From assembly GCA_001914785.1 (NCBI GenBank), contig MNDE01000179.1, forward strand, positions 1 through 64,000: a stretch of DNA of 64,000 bases, written 5' to 3'. Position numbers and translations under genes: made by a program. This DNA comes from Acidobacteria bacterium 13_2_20CM_57_17 (GTDB lineage: Bacteria; Acidobacteriota; Terriglobia; Acidiferrales; UBA7541). The notes under the pieces are model-generated. The model saw nothing but the letters and a program-made list of their open reading frames with translations, was not told the DNA's origin and did not search any database. The first letter of the stretch is position 1, and each line of letters begins with the position of its first letter. Positions 48,886-58,489 of this stretch are shown piece by piece.

Positions 48886-50106
48886 CTATGGCTTCCGCGC
48901 GGAAGGCACGGCTTTTTTGCTGGCAGCATCTTTCAACAGGTCCCAGACGCCAGCGGCATTCGCGTCCCAGGTCCATTGGATGGCAGCCTTCGCGGCCGCT
49001 GAACCGACATTGTCTCGCAAGACTTCATCCGCATAAAGCCGGCCGAGCAACTTCGCGAGAGCCTGGAAATCCTCTGACCGCCTGAGAATGAAGCCGTCCA
49101 TTCCGTCGTGAATCAGTTCGGCAACGCCGGCATCCATGGAGGTAATGACAGGCAGGCCACAAGCCATGGCTTCCGCAACAGGCAAAGCGAAGGAATCTTC
49201 CCGGCTTGGACTGACGTAGAGATCAGCGGCCGAATAGAAATCCAGAACATCTTCGCGAGATGGCTCAAAACGGCAGCGCTCCGATATGCCCAGAGCGTTT
49301 GCCGTCTCAAGGAAAAAATCAGGGGAATCATCCCCAGCCGCAATCACGAGAATGGGGAGTTCTCGAAGGGCGCCGACGGCACGAAGAACGGTTTCAAGTC
49401 CTTTGACGCGCCAATCGTTTCCAATCAGGAGCAGCACAAGATCAGCTTTCTGAATTTTCCGCCTCAGGCGGGCTTCGTGACGTAGTGCGAGGCGTGCAGA
49501 AGGCGAAAACCGCGCCGTATCAACACCGTTGGGTATGACGCGCACATCTCGACGATGAAAGTAATCGTTTAGGAGAGTGGCTGTGCGTTGCGAAACGGCC
49601 GCGAGAGAAACTGCGGGGTCCGCATAGATGCGGCGTTCCAATCGCGCAAGAAGAGTGTAATAAGCGCGACGATGAAGCCTTCGAAGAAAACCGGGCTTTG
49701 CCAAATCGTGGACTTCTTCGTTGGCAAGTTCCTGGAGGCGACGAAAGAGCGCGTGGACAATAATGACATCGGCATCCAAACAGTTAATTCCGGGCGAAAC
49801 AACAACGTCGAAACGGAGTCCGTGGACCCAGCGGCCCCATGCGCGACAGATGGAATTCAGGATTAACCAGGCGGGAAATTGCAGGAGATGAGGACCGGGA
49901 ATGGAGGGAACTTTATGCCAGATGATCGCGCCGGATTCCTGCGCGCGTGGGACACGGGGTTGAACTACGGCAAGGCCATCAACGCGCTGGGCGTAGAGAT
50001 GAATCTCGGAATGCTCGTCGCTTGCGAGGCGCCCCAGCAATTCGGCAAGGGCGCGCTCCGTCCCATGACGGCGGTCAACGAAGGGTGAAACCACTGCTAG
50101 GCGCAA
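48886..50106 (-). CDS. Glycosyltransferase family 4 (GT-B)
   Basis: RVIPNGVDTARFSPSARLALRHEARLRRKIQKADLVLLLIGNDWRVKGLETVLRAV; YVSPSREDSFALPVAEAMACGLPVITSMDAGVAELI. Confidence 0.92.
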   Translation of the reverse strand: MRLAVVSPFVDRRHGTERALAELLGRLASDEHSEIHLYAQRVDGLAVVQPRVPRAQESGAIIWHKVPSIPGPHLLQFPAWLILNSICRAWGRWVHGLRFDVVVSPGINCLDADVIIVHALFRRLQELANEEVHDLAKPGFLRRLHRRAYYTLLARLERRIYADPAVSLAAVSQRTATLLNDYFHRRDVRVIPNGVDTARFSPSARLALRHEARLRRKIQKADLVLLLIGNDWRVKGLETVLRAVGALRELPILVIAAGDDSPDFFLETANALGISERCRFEPSREDVLDFYSAADLYVSPSREDSFALPVAEAMACGLPVITSMDAGVAELIHDGMDGFILRRSEDFQALAKLLGRLYADEVLRDNVGSAAAKAAIQWTWDANAAGVWDLLKDAASKKAVPSARKP

Positions 50107-50107
50107 G

Positions 50108-51691
50108 TCAGCGCATCCAGGGAATGAACCGTGGAAGTTGAGGGGCGGGGGTGTACTGCGCAGAAGCAGCCAGACTGGGCAATCGGAAGAGAATGCCTAG
50201 GAGAAGCCAAAGATAAGCGTTCAAGACGAAATCCTGGTAGGGCTGCATCCCGGTAAACGTCATGGGGAAAAGGAGAAGTCCCGCGTACCAGAAAATAACA
50301 AACGCGACTGGAAACCAAAATGAACCTCTCAGCTTTTTTACGACTCGCCACGCCGCAAACAGGATCGCGAAACTCATGACAAACCAGAGTATGAGACCTC
50401 CCGCGCCCATCTCAAGAACAATTGTGCCGAAGCCACTTTCCACGCCCGCCGCTGGAGGTTTTACATGGAAGAAACGCGCGACATACTGCGTACCAAGGGA
50501 TTGCGTGCCAATACCATATCCATAAGGCCAGCGCTCGAAACCGAACGCCCCGAGGAAATTGGTCAACGGATAATCCCAAGTCCGGTTTTGAAGCTGGCTG
50601 TTGCTGCTGCCGGGCGAAAGAGTCTCGGTATAAAACGCAACGCGTGAGAGGAGCGCCTCGGGAAAAGCAAAAAACAGCAATCCAATACCCATGGAAATAC
50701 CGAGGGCGGCGCGCTGCAAGATACGGAAAACGCGCATCACCTCACGCTGGCGCCAGGGGGCCCCCCAAACGAAGGCCACGGCGAAAACCAACACGCTTCC
50801 GGCGCCCCACAGCAGAACGCCTCGCGCAGCGCCCAAAACGATCGCGCTGGAAACGAGCGCCAGCGCGAAGAAAGCTAGGTGCCTTCCCTTCTTGTGACGC
50901 AGCAGAAGATAACCTATGAAACCAACGACCATGAGCAGGGAAACGAGCATGAAGTCGCCGAAGCGCCCGGTACTGACGAACACGGAGGTCGGGCGATAGG
51001 ACCTCAGACCGGAGATCGGCGAAACACGATAATTCGTGCTCAGTTCGCGAATTTCCTCGGCAGGCCGCGCGGGATTCAAAAACGTGTGTCCCAGGATGGA
51101 TTGCGCAATCCCTAGGGAGGCGATGATCATGACGAGGATAATGTTCACGAAGAAAAAACGGCGCAACTGTTCTTCGGAATTGAGCAGGGCGTATCCCACA
51201 AAGAGCAGCGGAACATAGTAGAAAAAGAGTTTAAAGCCCAGAATACCGAATACCAAACTGGGAGAGGCAAGATTAAACATCTGCAGCACTCCAAACCAAA
51301 CAAAAAGAAGAAGCGGCACCAGGAAAGGAGGCCGGAAGACAGCGGCTTCTTTCCGGCGGTAGGCGGCGAAAAAGGAAAGATAGACGACAGCGACGAGAAC
51401 GTCCTTGGCGAAATAGATCGCCATATTGTTCCCGAGGTATTTCCTAGCAAAATCCTCGAACAAGAGCCATGCCAGGAAGAAATAGACACCGTTGCGCCAG
51501 CTATTGAGCATGGCCACGACGAAAGCGGAACCGATGAATAGCAGGGCGACGTAGGCAAGGCCGTTCATATCGCCGGTGACGACATAACCTGCGGCCTTAT
51601 AGGCGGTGGCAATAAACAACCCTATGAAGCCGAGAAGGGGAAGCGGTCTCCGGAGTTGATCCCCAGCCATCGCTCGCTGAGCAAGATTCAT
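50108..51691 (-). CDS. O-antigen ligase/polymerase-like membrane protein
   Basis: Many TM helices; YRPTSVFVSTGRFGDFMLVSLLMVVGFIGYLLLRHKKGRHLAFFALALVSSAIVLGAARGVLL; adjacent glycosyltransferase. Confidence 0.75.
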   Translation of the reverse strand: MNLAQRAMAGDQLRRPLPLLGFIGLFIATAYKAAGYVVTGDMNGLAYVALLFIGSAFVVAMLNSWRNGVYFFLAWLLFEDFARKYLGNNMAIYFAKDVLVAVVYLSFFAAYRRKEAAVFRPPFLVPLLLFVWFGVLQMFNLASPSLVFGILGFKLFFYYVPLLFVGYALLNSEEQLRRFFFVNIILVMIIASLGIAQSILGHTFLNPARPAEEIRELSTNYRVSPISGLRSYRPTSVFVSTGRFGDFMLVSLLMVVGFIGYLLLRHKKGRHLAFFALALVSSAIVLGAARGVLLWGAGSVLVFAVAFVWGAPWRQREVMRVFRILQRAALGISMGIGLLFFAFPEALLSRVAFYTETLSPGSSNSQLQNRTWDYPLTNFLGAFGFERWPYGYGIGTQSLGTQYVARFFHVKPPAAGVESGFGTIVLEMGAGGLILWFVMSFAILFAAWRVVKKLRGSFWFPVAFVIFWYAGLLLFPMTFTGMQPYQDFVLNAYLWLLLGILFRLPSLAASAQYTPAPQLPRFIPWMR

Positions 51692-51831
51692 AGTATCGCC
51701 GCCGGGAGTAGCCCAGATGTGTGGCAAATACAGCACTTAGACAGGGGCGCTGTCGGATCTGTTGCAATGGCAGGGCTTAGGGGCGAATTCTCGGAGGTGT
51801 GGCAGGGAAAGGACTTAACGGAGAAGAAGTA

Positions 51832-52115
51832 AGGAAGTAAGGACGTAACGAGGCAAGGAAAAGACTTAGAGCGAGAATGCCCCTCCCCCCTCACCTTTTT
51901 GAAAAGATTTGATTCTAAAAGGTTTAGAGGGTGGGGGTCGGCAAAAGATATGACTTCACGGGACTTAGGGTTTATGGGACAGAAAATAGAAGCTAGGCAG
52001 GAGAAAGGGAAATGAGTTCGGCGAGGATGGAGCTTGGCAAACACGACGAAATATAGCATGGAAATTAGTTTTGGCTAAGCGTTTTGCAGTGAATGGCCGA
52101 AATTGAGGATTGAAC
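51832..52115 (+). repeat. Dispersed repeat copy 2 (bipartite; partner of 6436..6720)
   Basis: gtaaggacgtaacgaggcaagg...~215 nt...atagcatggaaattagttttggctaagcgttttgcagtgaatggccgaaa. Confidence 0.6.
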
Positions 52116-52387
52116 TGTCATTTCAGAGGGTTGAAGTGCACCAACGCCTTCAACTAATCAGGCCCCGTCTTGCAGTCAACTCAGCGTCGCCTTCCTCAAC
52201 GTTGTAGCTCGTGGGGTGTCCCGCCACATGGGTCATCCATTTTAGCGCCCTTCCAGAGCCAGCATGGGTGAGCGAACGGCCTTCCTACTAAGGCTCTTGC
52301 ATAGTAATTATAGAGTACTCATGTAATACTCATAGGCGAATTTAAACAGTTGACAACATACGGGCGCGGTGTTAAGAACCCCCTCGT

Positions 52388-52657
52388 ATGGCCCTTAAGC
52401 GCAAGCCCTCTTACCCCGTAGATGCGCTGTGTGTCGCGGAAGCTTGCCGGGGTGTAAGGACCGACCTCCTGTGCTCATGCAAACAGTGGGCGGAACACTA
52501 CGCAGTCCCACTAGATGTCGTCTTTGCGATCGTCGCCGACCAATTCATCTTTGAGCGAAGTGGAATCCCACGGCTGGAAGCGGAGTACTTCGCGCAGATG
52601 GCGAACGACATGCTCACGGAAGAACTCATCGGATTTTTACAAAGAGACCAAGGCTAG
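52388..52657 (+). CDS. Small hypothetical protein
   Basis: 89 aa, MALKRKPSYPVDALCVAEACRGVRTDLLCSCKQWAEHYAVPLDVVFAIVADQF... Confidence 0.45.
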   Translation: MALKRKPSYPVDALCVAEACRGVRTDLLCSCKQWAEHYAVPLDVVFAIVADQFIFERSGIPRLEAEYFAQMANDMLTEELIGFLQRDQG

Positions 52658-52815
52658 GCTAGTGGCCAAGCTAGCAGAAACCGAGACCAGACTAGCAAGC
52701 TTGTGTGCCACTCCTAATGGGAATCTCGCGGACCACAAATGAGCCCTTGGACTCGGAGTAATCCACGGGCAAGAAAGATAATGGCTTAAAGTCATCGTGG
52801 AGTTGGAAGGAGAAC

Positions 52816-53040
52816 ATGCAATCGCTTGAATGGCGCCCACTGACCCTTGATGAAGCCTGTATACAGCATATCCGGCTGATGATTGATTTCTGCGGAGGGA
52901 ATCGAAAGCGCGCTGCTCAGATGCTCGGAATCGGTCGTACTTCCTTATATCGTTACCTGAAAAAAGGCAAGAAGGTGAGTGGCCCTGCACCGCTTCTAGC
53001 GGAGCGCCAGATTCACCTTCGACGTTGCGGCGATCGGTAA
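52816..53040 (+). CDS. Stand-alone Fis-type helix-turn-helix protein
   Basis: LTLDEACIQHIRLMIDFCGGNRKRAAQMLGIGRTSLYRYLKK matches Fis/NtrC C-terminal HTH pattern; no AAA+ domain. Confidence 0.75.
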   Translation: MQSLEWRPLTLDEACIQHIRLMIDFCGGNRKRAAQMLGIGRTSLYRYLKKGKKVSGPAPLLAERQIHLRRCGDR

Positions 53041-53655
53041 CGAGGGAGCTAGGCAGAGCTTTAGATTGTGACCGCAGCCTGGAAACCATTTCGGCGGAAG
53101 GAGGGGTTTTTCACGCCTCGGGGCCACAACCCAGGCTTGTCCTCTTGCGCGCGCCGCCCGCCGGAACTGAGCCTGCCCAAACATCACGGTCGAGGAGGAA
53201 GTGAGCGACACGGATTTCGACTGCGATGCGAGGCTGTAGTTGTGAACAATGTCTGGAACACTGATCGCAGCGTCGATGCCAGGCATTAGCGCGTCGCAGG
53301 CAATCCGCCATGGGCGGGAGTCCCAGTTGACGTCGGGGCAGTGCACGGAACTGGCTATGTGCAAAGCCGTTTCGATTCCGAATCCGACGCTGCTCAAGGC
53401 AATGATGTCACCGTTCCCTGGGTGCTTACCAATGATCGGATTTGTTTCGATGCATCCCGCGCACCGCGAGCGTGCGAGCGCAGTGCTGTGTGCATCCGCG
53501 AACCGAATCCCGGCGATGGCAGCTTCACCCACCCACCACTTCCAGTCTGTATACCAGTGTCTCGGCTTGTCATTCCACCTGTGTTGCGCTTGTGCCCCTC
53601 CGTTCGTGAGTAAGAGAACGACTAGCAGTGTTCCGAGGCGGCTGCGTGGTGTCAT
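52996..53655 (-). CDS. Secreted hypothetical protein
   Basis: Signal peptide MTPRSRLGTLLVVLLLTNGGAQAQHRW; KWWVGEAAIAGIRFADAHSTALARSRCAGCIETNPIIGKHP. Confidence 0.55.
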   Translation of the reverse strand: MTPRSRLGTLLVVLLLTNGGAQAQHRWNDKPRHWYTDWKWWVGEAAIAGIRFADAHSTALARSRCAGCIETNPIIGKHPGNGDIIALSSVGFGIETALHIASSVHCPDVNWDSRPWRIACDALMPGIDAAISVPDIVHNYSLASQSKSVSLTSSSTVMFGQAQFRRAARARGQAWVVAPRREKPLLPPKWFPGCGHNLKLCLAPSLPIAATSKVNLALR

Positions 53656-54160
53656 GGTATCCTCGACTGCAAATTTACTTCCGGTTGATGTGGGCAGCGG
53701 CCGTGGGCGGATCGGTTTTTGGATTCGAAGTCAATTTGTTTGTTTTCAGCGACCGGCAGGTTAGTGGATTCTCAAAACGCTGGGTCCGGATAGGTGACGG
53801 TTGGACAAATTCCGCATACGAGGATTCCAGAATGGAACTCACTCCCACTTTAGGTTAGGTTTTGTATCGGGAATAGCGCTTGGTTCTGACTAGGCGCTTT
53901 TCTCATTGATCGCAGGTAGGATTCATGACGGCTTGAGAACTAGAACGTGGTTATCGCTCAAAAGAGCGGTGCCGGAGAAGCATGAGAGAGCAGTCGAAGC
54001 GTCCAGGCGATGGGCTTCCTCGTGAGTTGGTAGCCGTTGGGTGAAAGACCATGTGCTCGCTTAGCTGCAAGCCAGCCCGCAAAAGGAATTGGCGAGTAAC
54101 GCCGCAGAACTCGGTCGGTGACAAACTCTTGAAGTCCGCTGTTGGTCGTCGTTCGAATCA

Positions 54161-55333
54161 TCAAGTTTTTTGCGTAGGTTGCACCGCGAAATATAGGCGT
54201 GCGTGAGCCTCTATCATACGGCTCCTATTGCAAAAATCGATTGCGCGCTGTCGGGCGCGTTGACCAAGGGAGGCAGCGAACAAAGGATCGTCGACAACGC
54301 GGGAGAGCGCAGCGGCAAGGTCTGCCGGGTTGTCCGCGCAGAATATTAGTCCGGCGTCGCCTAGTACTTCCTTAAAAGCCCCCAGGTCTGAGGCCACGAC
54401 CGGCAAAGCGCGAAGCATATTTTCAACGACAACCAAGCCGAAGACTTCCCCGCCAAGCGAGGGAACGGCCACTACGGTGGCCTGCGCGAGTGCCGTTTCG
54501 AGCTGCGCTCCGTTAAGACGGCCGACAAACCGAACCTTAGCCGGAAAGGCGGGGTCTTGCGCCAACTTTTCGAGGCCTGCGCGCTCTGGACCGTCGCCGA
54601 TAATTAATAATTCAAAGCGACGGTTTTGCTCGGTCAGGATTTTCGCAGCCCTAAACAAAAGGGGCACGCCCTTGGTGGTCACCAGTCGACCGATGAAAGC
54701 AATGACTGGTGGGCTGGATTTCGGTGCGGGAAGAAGAATCGCGTGTGCGGCGTCGAGCCCATGAGGTATGTGGGTGACGCGCGGAAGATCTAGTACCTCG
54801 CCAAGCCATTGCGTGGGGGTAATATTGGCTGAGGCGCGGGCGCAAAGGAGTCGACGAGCGAACGTGAGCAGCCAGAGTTTCCCAGAAGCAACCCAGCCTT
54901 GCGCGGCATTACAGCGCAGGCATTTTGAGTGACGATTGGCCATGAAATGACCTGGACAGGGTACGCCCGGAGGATCGATGAGGAGCTGGCCGTTCGGACA
55001 AATCGTCTGGAAACCGTGATGCTCAACGACGACCGGCTTTCCTGCCAGCAAAGCTAGGGACAGAGGTGCGATCGTCGGGCCAGCGAGGTGAACGACATCG
55101 CACGAGCGGATAAAGCGCCAGAGCCGAAGGAAGCCCGGCTGGCGGACCACGGTGAAAGGAAGTGCGTTGTCGTCGTGATTTAGCGCGGGGGTTTGCGTCA
55201 CCAGGGTGATTTCGATCTCGGGAGCACCGTTGGAGAGGCGTAGCTCTGAGAGCCCGCTGGCCAAGGATTGAACGATGTTCTCCACGCCGCCGATACTAGG
55301 GCCGAAAAAGTGAGAGTAGATGAGCAGCTTCAT
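54161..55333 (-). CDS. Glycosyltransferase family 4 (GT-B)
   Basis: SHFFGPSIGGVENIVQSLASGLSEL; PPVIAFIGRLVTTKGVPLLFRAAKIL; VPSLGGEVFGLVVVENMLRALPVVASDLGAFKEVL. Confidence 0.92.
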   Translation of the reverse strand: MKLLIYSHFFGPSIGGVENIVQSLASGLSELRLSNGAPEIEITLVTQTPALNHDDNALPFTVVRQPGFLRLWRFIRSCDVVHLAGPTIAPLSLALLAGKPVVVEHHGFQTICPNGQLLIDPPGVPCPGHFMANRHSKCLRCNAAQGWVASGKLWLLTFARRLLCARASANITPTQWLGEVLDLPRVTHIPHGLDAAHAILLPAPKSSPPVIAFIGRLVTTKGVPLLFRAAKILTEQNRRFELLIIGDGPERAGLEKLAQDPAFPAKVRFVGRLNGAQLETALAQATVVAVPSLGGEVFGLVVVENMLRALPVVASDLGAFKEVLGDAGLIFCADNPADLAAALSRVVDDPLFAASLGQRARQRAIDFCNRSRMIEAHARLYFAVQPTQKT

Positions 55334-56604
55334 CTCTTTTTTGGCTCTGGGGAGACACCGGGATGTGTTGGAGGGACGATGGGGATGGCAGCCGTGCAGA
55401 TGCGACGGATCCGCGTTACCGCAGTTTGTACCGAATCCACGGTCGCCGTGACATTTTCTTGTGGCCCGCGTGTCTCCATTTGCTTACGAGAGGCACTGGC
55501 AAGACCCGATAACCACATGGGGCTGGCATGGGCGCGTTGAAGGATGGCGGCTAGCGCATCGGTGTTCCCGAACGGGTAGATGAGCTCGGGACATAGGGGA
55601 GCGACGAGGTCACGGCCTGCTCCGACACGATCGCTGACAATGACCGCACAGCCGCAGCACATGGCTTCATTTACCACAACGCCGAAGGGCTCAAATTCGG
55701 AAGGCAACACTAGAAGGTCGGCGGCAGTGTAAACGGCGGGAAGCTGCGTTTGGTTGAGGAACCCGAGGAACCGGACGCGGTAGGCTACGCCTAGGCTGGC
55801 TGCTTCGGACTCAAGCTGGGGAAGTAGAGGGCCTGCGCCGGCAAAAACGAGGATGGCGTTTGAAAGATTTGCTTTTGCAAAGGCGCGGAGAAGATCGAGC
55901 GGCCGCTTCCAGGGCTGCAACTTGGCGGAGAAGAGAATTACAAGCGTGTCGGGCGCGGCGCCCCAGCCAGCGCGAACAGCGGGGCGATCGACGAGCTTCG
56001 ATTGCTGCATCCACCAATCGTTATCAACGACGAAGGGTGTCAACGTGACGCGCTCCTGGGGGATTCCTAGTGAGCGCATTAGATCGACACCACTCGCGGA
56101 TGGAACGATCACTTGATCAGCGAGGCGGAAGAGCCGAGGCCATAAAAACTTCTTCGCCTTGGACTTCCAGGCGCGTTGGTCTCTGGGAGCTAAGGAAACA
56201 GCATCGGTGCCAAAAATGAAAGCAGCGTTGGAGAGTTTGGCAGCGGCGAGAGCGACCCAAAAGCTGGCGCGAACGTAACCAACGTAGGAAACAACCGCGT
56301 CATAATTGCCGCTGCGGATGAGTTTCCAGAGACTCGGATTGAACAGGCCGAAGAACGATTCCGCGCCGGAGCCGCGATTCAGGACATGCGTCCAGGAGTA
56401 GCCGTCGAGAAGAGGCACGTCCCATTGAATACTCGCGCCAAATTCCGGGTCGTGACCAGCTTCCGCACCTCGAAGAGTGCAATACGCAACATGGAGATCC
56501 AGGGAGGACTGTTTAGCCATGCGGCGGAAAAGCGGCGCCTGGTATTGCACGGGATGGGAAGCGACAAACAGAATGCGGTACCGGCGCTCAGGCATGGCGG
56601 GCAC
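55330..56604 (-). CDS. Glycosyltransferase family 4 (GT-B)
   Basis: RYRILFVASHPVQYQAPLFRRMAKQSSLDLHVAYC; LLVLPSEFEPFGVVVNEAMCCGCAVIVSDRVGAGRDLV; overlaps 54161..55333 by 4 nt. Confidence 0.92.
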   Translation of the reverse strand: MPAMPERRYRILFVASHPVQYQAPLFRRMAKQSSLDLHVAYCTLRGAEAGHDPEFGASIQWDVPLLDGYSWTHVLNRGSGAESFFGLFNPSLWKLIRSGNYDAVVSYVGYVRASFWVALAAAKLSNAAFIFGTDAVSLAPRDQRAWKSKAKKFLWPRLFRLADQVIVPSASGVDLMRSLGIPQERVTLTPFVVDNDWWMQQSKLVDRPAVRAGWGAAPDTLVILFSAKLQPWKRPLDLLRAFAKANLSNAILVFAGAGPLLPQLESEAASLGVAYRVRFLGFLNQTQLPAVYTAADLLVLPSEFEPFGVVVNEAMCCGCAVIVSDRVGAGRDLVAPLCPELIYPFGNTDALAAILQRAHASPMWLSGLASASRKQMETRGPQENVTATVDSVQTAVTRIRRICTAAIPIVPPTHPGVSPEPKKR

Positions 56605-56881
56605 CTACTTTTTTGGCGTGATGCGCGGCAGGCTTGAGGAAGTCGGTCGGATTCAACGAGATGCCCCGCCGCGAAGTATAACCCGTTTCCCGAGGTGGGC
56701 GCGTGTGCTAAACTACCGTGGGTCCGCAGGGGTTTGCGGTTCACCGTAAGTCTCCGCACCGGTGTCTTTTTATAGGCGACCGTAGTCGGCCGCCGTCGTC
56801 CGAAGCCGCTATGCGGCGCAAAAATTCCTATTTCGATGATCGCGGTGGGCCGCGGTCACGTGAAACAAATGAGGATGTGTC

Positions 56882-57637
56882 ATGTCCGGACATTCAAAAT
56901 GGGCCACAATTAAGCACAAGAAAGCGGCCACCGACGCGAAGCGCGGCCGCGCTTTCACGCGAATCATCCGAGAAATTACCATTGCGGCGCGGATCGGCGG
57001 CGGCGAGCCAAACTCCAACCCGCGCTTGCGAACGGCGATTTTGGCGGCAAAGAACGAAAACATGCCGAATGAGAACATCGAGCGCGCGATTCTTCGCGGC
57101 ACCGGCCAACTGGAAGGCGAGCAGTACGAGGAAGCTACGTTTGAAGGCTACGGCCCGGGCGGCGTAGGCATGCTGATTCAGGTCGTAACCACGAACCGCA
57201 ACCGCATCGTCGGCGAGTTTCGCCACCTGATGAGCAAGAACGGGGGCAACTTGGCCGAAGCCGGCGCCGTGGGATGGATGTTCCACCGCAAGGGCGAGAT
57301 CTCTGTGCCCAAGGAAGCGGCCAGCGAAGACAAGCTGCTGGATCTCGTGCTGGAAGCGGGCGCCGAAGACCTGAAGGACGATGGCTCCTCATGGTACATC
57401 GTGACTCCGCCGGATGCACTCGAAAAGGTCAAGGAAGCATTGACCAAGGCGGGGATCACGGCCACGTCCGCGGAAATAGCGATGGTCCCGCAGAACTACA
57501 TTAAGCTGACCGGCCCGCAGGCCACGCAAATGGTGCGTTTAGTCGAGGCTCTTGAAGAACACGACGACGTGCAACACGTTTACGCAAACTTCGACATCGA
57601 CGAATCCGAAATCCAAGCGGCTGTCGGCGCGAACTAG
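56882..57637 (+). CDS. YebC/PmpR family DNA-binding regulator
   Basis: MSGHSKWATIKHKKAATDAKRGRAFTRIIREITIAARIGGGEPNSNPRLRTAILAAKNENMPNENIERAILRGTG. Confidence 0.97.
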   Translation: MSGHSKWATIKHKKAATDAKRGRAFTRIIREITIAARIGGGEPNSNPRLRTAILAAKNENMPNENIERAILRGTGQLEGEQYEEATFEGYGPGGVGMLIQVVTTNRNRIVGEFRHLMSKNGGNLAEAGAVGWMFHRKGEISVPKEAASEDKLLDLVLEAGAEDLKDDGSSWYIVTPPDALEKVKEALTKAGITATSAEIAMVPQNYIKLTGPQATQMVRLVEALEEHDDVQHVYANFDIDESEIQAAVGAN

Positions 57638-57743
57638 ACTTTCTTTCTACTGAGGCCGCTGCGGTGCTGTGGCCTTTTCCCTTTACAGCGAAATACTCAC
57701 AAAAGGTTGGCGAGAGTCGCGCGTTCGCCGTAGACTTGGTGCC

Positions 57744-58412
57744 ATGGGTGAAGCGACCTTCACTGGGATAAGCAGCGGAAAGAACGGCTGGATGCGCGTG
57801 CTTGGAGTTGATCCCGCGGCTGCGGGACCGACCGGCTTCGGGATCGTCGAGAGCGACGGGCGCCGCTGCCGAATGCTCCATTATGGGGCATTGAAGGTGA
57901 CTCCCAAGCGGCAGAGAGAATGTGCGAGCGCAGCGCTTCAGGATGTGCATGCTCGCGTTTGCAGGCTGATTGAGCAGTTTTCTCCGGATGCCATGGCCAT
58001 CGAGAGCGTGTTCACCGCGTTGAATATGCGTACGGCACTGAAGCTGTCCGAGGTGCGCGGCGTGATCTTGCTTGCCGCTGCGCAGCACGGCGTTGTGGTC
58101 CATAGCTATGCCCCTCGCGAAGTGAAGGCTTCCGTTGCTGGCCACGGCCACGCCGACAAACGCCAGATGCAACTGATGGTGCGTGCCTTGCTCTCAATGA
58201 ACGAGACACCCGAACCCTCGGACGCCGCAGACGCCCTGGCCGTGGCGCTTTGCCATTTGCAGAAGGAACAAGCTCGGCGGCGGTTTGGGCTGCGGGATGA
58301 AGACTTATCTCTCAAGCTGCGGTCCGCGGCGCGATCTGCCGGATTGTCGGCCGAAATTCGGCCGAGCCGCGCAACGCGTGGCGTGTTGCCGCGCATCGTA
58401 TCGACGCGTTGA
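57744..58412 (+). CDS. ruvC: Crossover junction endodeoxyribonuclease RuvC
   Basis: VLGVDPAAAGPTGFGIVE; AIESVFTALNMRTALKLSEVRGVILLAAAQHGVVVHSYAPREVKASVAGHGHADKRQMQLMV; DAADALAVALCH. Confidence 0.95.
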   Translation: MGEATFTGISSGKNGWMRVLGVDPAAAGPTGFGIVESDGRRCRMLHYGALKVTPKRQRECASAALQDVHARVCRLIEQFSPDAMAIESVFTALNMRTALKLSEVRGVILLAAAQHGVVVHSYAPREVKASVAGHGHADKRQMQLMVRALLSMNETPEPSDAADALAVALCHLQKEQARRRFGLRDEDLSLKLRSAARSAGLSAEIRPSRATRGVLPRIVSTR

Positions 58413-58489
58413 CCGCTTTGCGGGCACGCATGACATGGACCGCTTGGCGGTCACACAGGACATTGATCGCTCTGCGGCCACGAAGAACC
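58409..58489 (+). repeat. Three imperfect 27-nt tandem repeats
   Basis: ttgaccgctttgcgggcacgcatgaca / tggaccgcttggcggtcacacaggaca / ttgatcgctctgcggccacgaagaacc. Confidence 0.75.

Noticed and set aside
58409-58489. CRISPR-like array
   Set aside because: Units are directly adjacent imperfect 27-nt tandems with no spacers; no cas genes seen in the window
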